DNA of 64,000 nt from Apoda limacodes (lineage: Eukaryota; Arthropoda; Insecta; Lepidoptera; Limacodidae): positions 12,765,019 through 12,829,018 of the forward strand of contig OX291546.1 of assembly GCA_946406115.1 (NCBI GenBank). The letters run 5' to 3'. Below the pieces are notes generated by a model. That model made no database searches and was not told the origin of the DNA. It saw only the letters and a list, made by a program, of their open reading frames with translations. Below are positions 44,474 to 54,700 of this stretch, one piece after another (position 1 is the stretch's first letter; the number at the start of each line of letters is the position of its first letter). The position numbers and the translations under genes are program-made.

Positions 44474-45931
44474 ATGGCACAAGCAGAAGATACTGAACTC
44501 AGTGATTTAGTTGTAGAAGCGTTGGAAAAAAATGGATCTTTGGCAAAAATTCGTGCCCTGTTGAGGGCAAACATTTTTTTAGCTTTCGAAGAAGATTACG
44601 AGAATGTTAAACAAAATGCGAACTTGGATAGCATTTTAAAATTACCAGAAGGTATACTGTCCTTATCAATAGTGTACGAGTTTCTAGAATTCTGTAATTT
44701 GAAAAATACTTTGTTTGTTTACATGTCAGAATCAAGACAAGGCAAAGAATACGTTTATGAAGGCAAAAAGACTTTAAGTGAAAAGTTAAAACTAACTAAA
44801 TCGGATAATGCTAAGGAACCTATAATAGTTACACTTGTCAAAAATATTCTTAAACCATTCCGAAGAAAATATCTTGAGCATAGTGACATGGAAATTGCAT
44901 GCAAACCTGACCATGGGGACACCAACTACAAAGATGAACAGAATTGTACTTACATAGTACATGAAGACTCTGCAACCAGCCAATCACATTCGGATAACTC
45001 TTCTGATGAAAAGAATAAATTGCATTTAAGATTACAGCTAGACAATTCTGACACTGATACATCTAGTGATTCCACTAGAGACAAATCAAGTTCTGAATAT
45101 ATTGCTAATGAACACATTGTAAAGAAGGCTGAAAGTGGAAGTGATCATAGGAATAGTCCTATTTTACACACTCCAATTCATTTCATAAACCCTAGTGACA
45201 ATAAGAAGATCAATAATTTTAGTGAAGACCTTAATACTACACCTTATTATGTGCATAATATCAAAATACCAAACAATAATGGTAGTGATTCCACATCATA
45301 TTTAGATATGAATCCTTATAATGCCTTAGATACTAAGATGATGAACACGGCAGGAGTGCCAATAACTGAAGATTACAATAAAGAAACAAGACCAAATGTT
45401 GAACTAGAATCTGATTTAAAGCAACATGATCATCTAGTAGCTGAATCAGGATCATTGTCTGCTACTTCAAAAAGTATTGCCTCTAATTCATCTAAAAAAG
45501 ATCATACTGAAGGAAAAAGTGATAGTCATAAAACTTCATCAAAAGAATTAAATAAATCTGATATTGAAACGGCAGGTTACAGTTTTGATTTCACTTCTGT
45601 TTCAAAAAACTTGGAAGTAAAAAAAACTCATTCACCAAGAAGTACTGAAGATAAATTGTCATTGATAGAAAGTTTGCATCACTCACAGAGTTCGCAAAGC
45701 TCAGTCTCCTTATCAGATGTTGCTGATCTAGTTGAGTTTAGTGATAAAAGTACTGATCTTAATAGAGAAATTAACATTAAACACATCTCACCAAGAACAC
45801 TTGATTTACCACAACATAAAAAGGCTTCTAAGAGTAATAGTGAAAAAAATTTACTGGATGATTCGGGTGACTTTTCTGGATCTTCCATTCCATCATTGTC
45901 AAACCTTAGCTTGGATATTCATAGTGACTGA
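44474..45931 (+). CDS. CEP43: FOP / CEP43 (FGFR1OP) family centrosomal protein
   Basis: 485 codons in one uninterrupted frame. I chose the ATG at 44474 because the following residues, MAQAEDTELSDLVVEALEKN, line up with the start of vertebrate FOP (EDTEL-DL...LE). Residues 1-110 form the FOP N-terminal dimerisation domain: paired helices (AKIRALLRANIFLAFEED), then a LisH-like stretch (about 60-86, ILSLSIVYEFLEFCNL). Residues 150-400 are low-complexity Ser/Asn/Asp-rich and probably disordered. VSLSDVADLVEF (411-422) resembles the SQLSDVADYLE motif I recall near the end of vertebrate FOP. The family anchors CEP350/CEP19 complexes at centrioles and supports ciliogenesis; that role is inferred here. 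Being intronless is unusual for this family. A retrocopy is conceivable, but the frame is intact and there is no A-rich tail. Confidence 0.9.
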   Translation: MAQAEDTELSDLVVEALEKNGSLAKIRALLRANIFLAFEEDYENVKQNANLDSILKLPEGILSLSIVYEFLEFCNLKNTLFVYMSESRQGKEYVYEGKKTLSEKLKLTKSDNAKEPIIVTLVKNILKPFRRKYLEHSDMEIACKPDHGDTNYKDEQNCTYIVHEDSATSQSHSDNSSDEKNKLHLRLQLDNSDTDTSSDSTRDKSSSEYIANEHIVKKAESGSDHRNSPILHTPIHFINPSDNKKINNFSEDLNTTPYYVHNIKIPNNNGSDSTSYLDMNPYNALDTKMMNTAGVPITEDYNKETRPNVELESDLKQHDHLVAESGSLSATSKSIASNSSKKDHTEGKSDSHKTSSKELNKSDIETAGYSFDFTSVSKNLEVKKTHSPRSTEDKLSLIESLHHSQSSQSSVSLSDVADLVEFSDKSTDLNREINIKHISPRTLDLPQHKKASKSNSEKNLLDDSGDFSGSSIPSLSNLSLDIHSD

Positions 45932-48090
45932 TATGCAATGAATAAATTAATATGTATATGAAAAGTAGTTCAGGAAAATATAGAAGCAGTTTAGCATGAA
46001 ATCAGTAAAATGCATAAAGTTATACTTATGCCATCCACTTTGCCTAATTGATGAAATTAGCAGACAATAACAGTGATTTGATTGTAGTTGTTAATATTAG
46101 AAAAAAAAGCATTCAGTGCAACAAACTTTTCAGACCTGATCTTGGGTGTTCCGTCGCTAGTGTCCTTATAAGTTCACACCATTTGAATATGGCAAATGTA
46201 GTTTTGATTTTTGACCATGGGTCATAAAAGTTTTTGTACTATAAGTTTGTTTAGTTGTATCTATGTGTGGGATAATATCTGGAGCTACTTAATCAATTTA
46301 AGGAGCATTAATTATAGACCATAGTGCATAAATATGAAGTTTTTTGCCCTTACATTTTTCTAGCTTATTTGATGATTTTTATACATATTCAGTATAAAAA
46401 AAAATTTTTTCAACTCTAGTGCAAACTTTTTTAATGTAGGTAAATTGCATTTGCATATTATGATTAGAATTGGTTGTTGATAATTCTTGTGCATTACCTT
46501 AAACTTGGAACTTAAACTTCTAGCAAACCATAAGGAAGTTAAATTCCATACAAATAATAGAAAGTTCCAAGACATGATTGTGATTTAAATTACTTTAATT
46601 TAGTAAAGAACAAACATGCTATTGTATTGAGTATATGACATTATAAAGTTATTTACGTCATTTGTAACACAACAATCAGCTTACTGTTGTATATCATCCT
46701 CTTAAAAAAAACCCACTGTCAAAAGCTACATCATTTCAGATAGGTATTGGCTGTGTTTTAATCCTTATAACTATAGAGTTTTGTAAGATACAGGAAGGTA
46801 TAAAATAGCAGTTTTGCTAAAAGTGTTAGTTTTAGCAGGATTGCCTGGTGTTATACCAGGCCCATCTGTAGATATATTCTACAATTAATACAAAACATTA
46901 TATTTAGATTTATGAAATTTGCTTTCTACAAAGTATATTTAAAATAACTAATGGTTGCACTAGGTAGCTGCTATATGCCTACATAATTTAGTTATTGTAA
47001 GGAAAGAAAAAATCCTAATAAACTGCCTACTTGACTAGTATATTATTAAGACAATTGTCTAATGATTTCTTAGGCCTAAATTGTCTTAATGTTATTTTTA
47101 TAGAATAATTTTAGTGTGTTGAATCTGTATTGTCTATAAAGTTTATAGCCATATTTGTAATGACTGCATTTACAACTATGTTTATCTGTAACTAACTAAT
47201 TACAAACGAAGATAAATATTATCTTTAGTTTATGTGATACATAAATGTGTCATTTTTAAAGCATAGGGGTAAAGCTATTTGGTACAGAGTATTGTCCAGT
47301 CAGTCAAGTATTTAAAGAACTAACTCAGTTCTGTATAGCAAAATCCTATTGTATCCTAAACAAATTTAGTATTTTCGGAAATAATCTGCTTTACTGTTAT
47401 CATACTACACTTTATTACAAATTTGACAAAAGCTTAGGCCTACATAAAAAAAAAACTTTTAGGTATTCCTAACTAAATCTGGGTATTTTAGTTCTGAAAG
47501 TTTCCATGTAGATACTAATATAGTCTGTGGTGTAAGTTAAAAGATTGTGTTATTGAAATTGAATATAAACAAGCATATTGTTTCATATTTGTTTCATGTG
47601 AGTAATTACTTGAAATAACTTTCTAGCCATAAGCATTTTTTAAATGCCTAAAATATAATTTAGGTACACGGATTTTTATATTATTGTATATTATACATTT
47701 CTTAAAATGACAATTTTAAATGCAATCTCACTTATTTGAATAGATTCAGTGGCTGATGTGTTTTAGTCTTAGTTTACTTTAAACACATTTATCAAAAGTT
47801 TTCTATCTAAGTATATCTATTCTGTTCTATGACATCAGTCAGTCACCTAATAAAATTATACTATGATGTACCTAGTAAAAAACTAGAAAATGATACACTT
47901 TAGTGTATAATATAAAACATGTATTCAAACATTTCTTGCTAAACTGAATAGATTGACTCCAATTAATGTATTCTAAAATACTTCTAGTCCTAAAATATAA
48001 CTGGTTCCGTCCAAATTGATTACAAACTTTTATATTTCTGATAAATGATAAGTACGCAATCGTTCAATAAATATTTAGAACACTCACATA
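45932..48090 (+). other. Probable long 3' UTR of the CEP43-like gene
   Basis: This is 2.1 kb of AT-rich sequence without recognisable transposons, in contrast to everything to its left. AATAAA occurs right after the stop (45939) and again at 48066. A neat hairpin (GCCTGGT, loop GTTAT, ACCAGGC) is at 46843-46861, and the palindrome AGACAATTGTCT is near 47049. Transcript extent is inferred, not shown. Confidence 0.45.
48066..48071 (+). terminator. Candidate distal polyadenylation signal, CEP43-like gene
   Basis: AATAAA followed within 40 bases by T-rich sequence. A proximal alternative is near 45939. Confidence 0.4.
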
Positions 48091-48654
48091 TTCTTATTAT
48101 TTTGTTATTCCATCAATAAAATTTAAAAGAAACTGCAGAAAAGGGTGCTGAGGAGATAATTACTAACGAGAGGCCATTTAGAAGCTTTAGGGCGAAGGCT
48201 TTAATGACTCAAGTTCGTAATCTCCGTGCCGCCCGTGTTACACACGATGTTTTTTATTACATTTGCAAGTAAATAAAAAAAAATATAAGATGAATAAATA
48301 AATAAATTTAACAATACACAATTGGGATGGCGGGAATATAAGTAGAGAAACAACGCCACCGCCAGCTAGAGAATTTATGATTTAAAAAGGTTTGGCTGAA
48401 GTTAAAACTTGTAATTGCTCGCTTGTACTGTGCGCGTAGTACATATTTTGAACTGACTGCTTTTATTTTATATTTGATAGAATAGGCGTGGCGTTACCGC
48501 CCGTAAGTTCTATGAACGCGCTCCAAGAAAAATAATATAAATAGAAAAGAATTTAAAATAAATTGCAATCATTTTATATTTTATGATTTGACTTTATAAT
48601 TCATGATAGAAGATAACTTAGACTAGTTGTCGTTGAGAACGCTACTCGTGAAGT
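48091..48654. other. Intergenic spacer between convergent genes
   Basis: No feature recognised; AT-rich. Confidence 0.5.
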
Positions 48655-49115
48655 TGTTGATGCCTACATTTACCTACCTAGGGCAAATAGTGTAGTGAGG
48701 CAAGTCCAACTTTGAGAAAGAGGTTGATCAAAGAATCCAGCTTGTTTGGTCAACGTTCGGCTAATTACTAGACGATATAGACGAAAGTCTAGCCAGTGTG
48801 TGTGTGTGTCTTATAGTAGGTATAAAAACGTGGTATCTAACTGTTAGCCTCTAAGTCTAGAATACGCTCAGAGTAGCTTAGCGAGCTATGCTGGGTGTTT
48901 AAGCTCAAATAAATAGTTATCGAACTGAAGTGGCAATGGGCAGGCCACATCGCTTGTCTAACTGATACGAGTGGGGACCATAAATCGGAAGACAGCGTGG
49001 GACGGCCTACCATCTGGAAAAACGACACCATGTGGACAGACGACCTGTAGAGCAGCAGGAAACCGAAGATACGGGCCTATACGTTTAGCAGTGGGCGTCT
49101 TCCGGGTTAGAAGAC
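48655..49115 (+). pseudogene. RTE-type LINE C-terminal fragment
   Basis: With frameshifts and a deletion: YLPRANSVVRQVQL, EVDQRIQLVWSTFG, then LKWQWAGHIACLTDTSGDHK and SEDSVGRPTIW...MWTDDL. These are the successive C-terminal landmarks of RTE reverse transcriptases. The RTE-like end GCCTATACGTTTAGCAGTGG is at about 49074. Confidence 0.85.
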
Positions 49116-49617
49116 GAAGTATTTAATAAGCTTTATTGTATTTTTTTTCAGATTTTTAGAACATGCCTACAAATCAAAAGGTTATGACACAAAGTTTCAA
49201 CTTTGTAGGCTATAATAACGCGCAAAGTAGGTACCTGCCTGATCTGAGAGAAAAATGTACTTAAGAAATTTTTGGATCTCATTTTCATTACAGAACTGTA
49301 TGATCAAACATTAAAAATGTGACAGGTTCTGGTCACCGGCGGACGTATATGAAATGACGAAAACATACGAAAGGATTTCCATTTTGCCATTTTGCCATTT
49401 GGCTATGAAACCCTAAAAATATACCCAATTCGCAAGTTGAGATAATATTGAGAATTCAAAGTTTTTATTTAAGTTTAAGGATCCTACTCCTTAAATTCCT
49501 GCTTCTAGTGTAGAATCTGTTCTATTGTATGCAATGCTATTTTCAATTCATAATGAAGTCTTGCCAAGTGTTAGCGCGTCATCAACCATTTAAAACAAAT
49601 GACAAAACTCATGTGAT
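49116..49617. other. Intergenic; repeat remnant
   Basis: GGCGGACGTATATGAAATG and GGCTATGAAACCCTAAAAAT (49335-49420) look like a worn AGGGTTCCGT-family copy. Nothing else recognised. Confidence 0.4.
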
Positions 49618-49619
49618 AA

Positions 49620-49857
49620 ATCCATGGTAATGAATAGAGAACCGTACTGCATACATGGTAACTAGTGAAGAATTGTACTAAATCCATTGTTAAAAATAAG
49701 TAATCGTACTAAATTCATGGTAATTTATTGATTATCGTACTAGATACATGGTAACGAATAGAGTAAGTATAGTACTAAATCTATTGTAATATAAATAGGT
49801 AATCGTAGGTACTAAATCCATGGTACTCATTAATAGAGAATCGTACTACATCTATCG
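49620..49857. repeat. Degenerate minisatellite, unit about 31-37 bases, seven or more copies
   Basis: The unit is approximately ATCCATGGTAAT...ATAGAGAATCGTACTAA. Each unit keeps ATNCATGGTAA (or CTATTGTAA) and CGTACTA. Unit lengths vary from 31 to 37 bases. It lies between the convergent genes, just beyond the navigator polyadenylation signal. Confidence 0.85.
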
Positions 49858-49973
49858 AATTGGTCAATGAGCATTTCAAAACTGGGGTATTTGTGAGAAA
49901 GCTCGTTATGCTTGGAAAATTGTTTAGTGTTTTCAGGCACACAAATAACAAAACAAAATTTATATAGTCAATG

Positions 49974-49979
49974 TTTATT
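49974..49979 (-). terminator. Candidate polyadenylation signal of the navigator gene
   Basis: AATAAA on the minus strand, followed by T/G-rich TTTTGTTTTGTTATTTGTG. It would give a 3' UTR of about 1.7 kb from the stop codon at 51655. Confidence 0.45.
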
Positions 49980-51654
49980 TCACATTTTTTATATAAAGCA
50001 TAGATTGTATATCACGTTTCAGAGTTTTGCACACAAGACTCATTTCAATTCATAACACGTTAAAGTTACGACTTTCTATACAAAAGTAACGTTATACTGT
50101 TTTACGGCATGTAAATGGTTAGTGTGATCATATAGAAAAAAATATATTAACATATTCTATTTACACCTACATTATTTATATTAGGTACACAAGTTTTTAA
50201 TATGAAAATGGTATAAAAAGTACATTTTCACTTATTACATTATATAATGCCGTAAAATGTATGATATTAATAAATGCAACTCATGTTTTATCATTGAAAA
50301 AATATAACAATATTTAGTAAAAGCCAGATTACGTCGGCACAAACAGTATCATATATGTAGAAATGTCAAAAATGTATCGCTGCAGACACCATCTTGAAAA
50401 ACTTGCGTTACTTTAAAACCTACAAAAAAATTGATTCACAACAATTTTTAAAGGAATACATTATATAGAAAGGGCCTTTACTCTTGCCTATTAAGTATAT
50501 TTGCAACATCACAAATACTGCAGAGCAACCTTTCTCAAAATATTTTTATTAAAACACCAAATCCTTAAATAATAATCCGCAAAAACTATCAACACGTTTA
50601 CATAGTTTTGCATAAGTGAAACGCAGTTATTGTAAATTTGTTATATTAGCTAATGAAAAAAAAAATTACACTTAGTTGATTTGATTCGATTGGCTGTTCT
50701 AGAATTTGTTATAGCACAGCCTAAACATATATTTCATTCATACAGTCGGCCATCGCCTTTGATGTTAAAGAAAGTTCCGACGACATTCATGGCGCCGTGA
50801 CCAAACGGATTGGCTAGCTGGATAGCACCCGACTTACCATATGTGAAGATATACGCTAGCCAGGAGTGTGCAGCCTCAGTCACGCCGCGCAGTGCACCTC
50901 AAGATTGTTTGAATGTTTAGACTGTGGATATAGTGTGGATGCGCGGGTTGGTAAGTTTGATAATTAAATCATTATTTAGAGGATTGTGATGTTCTCATAA
51001 AAAAAAAAATTAGTCAATTTTTATCTTAAACCAATATATTTTTAATAATATTTACAGTTGTGCATCGAATTTGTCAGTATACACGAGGGATTTTCATAAA
51101 AGTTACTCACCACCTTTACTTCGATTCAAGATAAATTTGACGAGTTTTTTTATAACATTTTATGTAAAACAATTAAATAATATACATAATATGGCAACTA
51201 TTTGGCTTTGTAAATAATAATAGTTTACATTTTAAAACACAGAACTCCTTTTCACTTCCAGTGTGATGTACCTATTCTATCTACATAACATCCACCAGTT
51301 GACCACCGATCGGTTTGACATTTCAAAGGAACTAGAATTAAATAGTTTTGCGATCTTGCTCGTTAAAATACAAGAATGACCTACTGTTTATTTGCAACTC
51401 AATGCCGAACACATTAGGACAGTACTAATAGGTAACTGATTGGCGATCATTAATTAGGTACTAGAGAAATAAATAATCTTTCTGTATTCCTTTTGAAACT
51501 CATCACCACCTAGTTAGGCACTTTAAGAAATGTCAAACAAACTGTGATAATTTTACAATATTTTTTAATCACTAGCCAATTTATATTGGCGTCATAATAG
51601 TCAAATAATTAAATAAAGAATCGCAAAGTAAAGTTTACATTCGTAAAGGCATAT
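49980..51654 (-). other. Probable 3' UTR of the navigator gene
   Basis: AT-rich except for the GC-rich island at 50734-50897 (listed separately). The extent depends on the AATAAA at 49974-49979 being used. Confidence 0.4.
50734..50897 (-). other. Coding-like GC-rich island, 53 codons plus stop, unrecognised
   Basis: On the minus strand a frame opens right after TTGAG|GT. It reads ALRGVTEAAHSWLAYIFTYG, KSGAIQLANPFGHGAMNVVG, and TFFNIKGDGRLYE, then TGA. GC content is about half, against roughly 30% around it. The upstream sequence has CTAAAC but a weak pyrimidine tract. Read as an exon it would need a phase-1 donor; the last navigator intron is phase 0, so it is not a simple swap for the last navigator exon. 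I do not recognise the protein. It may be the last exon of another gene, a retroposed fragment, or chance. Confidence 0.35.
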
Positions 51655-51777
51655 TTAAAGCTCATTGCCCATAGAACTGTCGTGAGTGAGATTCGAGTCC
51701 AAGCTGGCGTTGTCGGAATCTTGACTTTGGTTTCCGCTGTAGTTAGCCGCTTCTTGAAGACGCATCAGCATATTTAG
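51655..51777 (-). CDS. sick: Navigator exon: last
   Basis: 40 codons and a stop; acceptor CTTTATGTTTCAG. LNMLMRLQEAANYSGNQSQD is the near-invariant NAV C-terminus, followed by a Ser/Asn/Asp tail ending GNEL. Confidence 0.95.
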   Translation of the reverse strand, partial: LNMLMRLQEAANYSGNQSQDSDNASLDSNLTHDSSMGNEL

Positions 51778-54700
51778 CTGAAACATAAAGAAAATAAATG
51801 TTTGATTGCATGAACTATCGTCAACAGTTGGTAATAAAAAGGGATAAAAGTGTATAAAAAAATGGCAGTCCATCGTTGTAAAATACTTGTTTTTAGACTG
51901 CATAGAGACCATAATGGCAGGGTCCTGGTCGAAAATTTGTGATTATGAGTTTTGTAGATAGTTTAAGTTAAATGAATACGATACACGGCGCCTCGCAACG
52001 AATGTCTTACTTGTTTTTGACATTTACTTATCAAATCTTTTTTAATTTTGTAAATATGATCTGAAGCCAAATATATATTAGTCTACACGGTTTTACAAAT
52101 CCCTGAAAAATGTTTTATTAACTTAAAATCTTAGGTTGAAACCATTTGTATGAAAAACTGGAATCGTCTATAACGTTTAACCTATGCAATTTAATACAAA
52201 AACTGGTACACTGCAAACTAGGTAGATATTCATTCCTAAAACATGTCTTCAAAATTTTGTTGATATTTGATTACTAAAATACGAATAAGTGACTAATTCG
52301 TTTGTATAAAGAACGCAGCCGCATCGTATTCTCTTACTTAGAAAAAAAGGCATACGTTGGTGTGGAAGTATTATACATTTTTGCACTAAAATCTTTTGGA
52401 AAACGCATCCTTTAACAAAATGTTTGTAGTATTTTTATTTCTAATTAAAACTGTTTATATAACTTAAAATCACATTTCCTTTTAGTCGTAGTACTTACAG
52501 ACAGACGCGCAGCAAAAGTGTGGTATGTGTCTATAAGTAGATAGAAAATAAAATGAAGGTTTAAATAGTTTTTTATTTACCAATGGATCCTGGTTGCTGT
52601 TGGTATTAGAGTCCTGATTTGAATCATCTGCACCGATCTCTTCTACAGTTATCGCCCTCAAAGTCTGTAACAAGTTATCAAAGAGTGCCATGATTAATTT
52701 TTGGTATATTCGTTATGGTATTACTACAACGAAACACTCGTACAGTCGGCCATCGAAAGCGTTTTCACGCCTGAGCTTCTGCCCGGGTCATGGAGAAAGA
52801 TATAATTCTCTTCCCCGACACCCGCACCTCAGCACCTGTAGAGTGGTAGAGAAAAAAACCAACAAGAATGCGTTTGTCTAGACGTGAGTTTCGTGAAGTT
52901 GATTGGCAAACCACGTCATCAATGTATAGACATCGTCAGATTCTTCAATCAAACGCGATGACGACTGTAAAAAAGTTTAGATTGTGGTATTTTCTTGGTA
53001 ATTCAAAATCAAAAGTCAAATAATAGCTTACATGTGAATGATTCGGTTCTCTCCAGGGGTACGTAGACTTGACATGCTGCAGGGGGTCGAGGGCCGCGTG
53101 CCGTCGGCGTCCGTACAGAGCCACGCCTTCCCGAACAGCTTCCGAGGCGTACGGCACTATGCTATAGTTCCACACGTCCGCGAACCACGCCTGAAAATAT
53201 TAAAAAGTCAAGTTCCTTGTTCCATTTTTAGGGTTCCATACCTCAAAAAGGAAAAAGACAGCAAGCTTGGATATTAGCTTTGTCTGTTAACCTACCTGAC
53301 TACTTATAAGAAACCATTATTTGGTCACAGGCATAAATAAAAGTTATGTCAATCTGCATAATTTTTTTTAAATGTTATTAAAAATTATAATATTTATAGA
53401 AGAATAGGAAGAAAAAAAATTACATGTAGTTTCTTCAATGTTTTATTGTTTTAAAGGGCTGCGTATAAGGATGTTAAAACTATTTGAAAGCATTTATGTG
53501 TGCTTTAAGAGATAATAAAATTATATCTCCTCAAAACAAATTTAAATTCGGCAAAAAGGTCTGATACTTAGCCCAAGTACATTAGAAGCCAAATAACATT
53601 TTTCAATACGTGTTTGCAACAAAACTAGTTTGCCTTAAATACTATCGGTCATAGAAACCTTATCAAGTTACCTGACTCGCTTCTAAGTCCATAGGACAAG
53701 CAAGGAAGAGACGTGGACCAACGGTAACATCACTGGAGGAGTGTGCTTCTAGGAAAGCGTTGAGAGTGGACCACACGCCTGGAAGCCACTCTAACACAGC
53801 CGCCAACGCTGCTTCTCGACGTCCCAGTCGAAGCTCCAACGAGAATAACTTCCGTCGCAGATACCTGAAAGCAACCGGATTGTAGATAACTGTGTAGGTG
53901 ACCATTAGGGTAATTTTGTGATGTAATTTTTTTCATAGGTGAATAAGAAGAGTTATTAAGACAGTATCTTAATTCAGCAGGGTGTGCGATTTCAGTATAT
54001 GTTTAAAAATATAATAATAAAATAATAGTGTAAGACAAATCACACAGCGCCTTCTGGGCCCAAACAAAGCAAGGTTTGTTCTTTAGGCACCTGACAACGT
54101 ATACAATTACTTACATACTTTTGTTGTATACACAATAAAAAACAACAATTTTGTATAAGCACTCTTAATTATAAATAAATATTTTTGGACATTACACACA
54201 GCGCCATCTGGCCCGAAAGTAAGCAAAGCTTGTGTTATGGGTTACCAGACAACCGATACAAATACATATCACTTTTTTTTATAAATACATACATATACAT
54301 AAATACACCCAGACTCAAGACAAACATAAATGTTTTTATATACATGATTGTCTAGTGCGGGAATCAAACCCACACCCTCTGCACAGCAGCCGACCACACT
54401 ACCAACTAGGCTGCGAGGGAGTCAGCTCAATTCTAATTCTATGTTGTATTACTAGTTGCGGGGTCTTAGTAGGTACTAGTAACTTCTATTTGTGACCTAC
54501 TATACAGCACATACAAGTACATAAACATTTTACGCACCTGGCTAAGAATCCTTTTACTGGCTCCATATGATTGGCGGTAAGAAGCCATCTAAAGTTGTGG
54601 TGAAGTTGAAGATTTGTGGTATTGCAAGTTGCCTGCGACATCGTACCTGTAGACACAATGTTTTTAATAAAATTAGTAATTCTAGAATAGATAACGATGC

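Noticed and set aside
49620..49857. CRISPR-like array
   Set aside because: Repeats are degenerate, spacers are not unique, unit length varies, and the genome is animal. It is a minisatellite.
52690..53277. Plus-strand frames opposite navigator exons
   Set aside because: They are antisense to confirmed exons with matching splice sites and show no domain.
54340..54425. tRNA gene on the minus strand
   Set aside because: A and B boxes are present, but the head is followed by a retroposon body and tail found again at 60058 and 54040. It is a tRNA-derived SINE.
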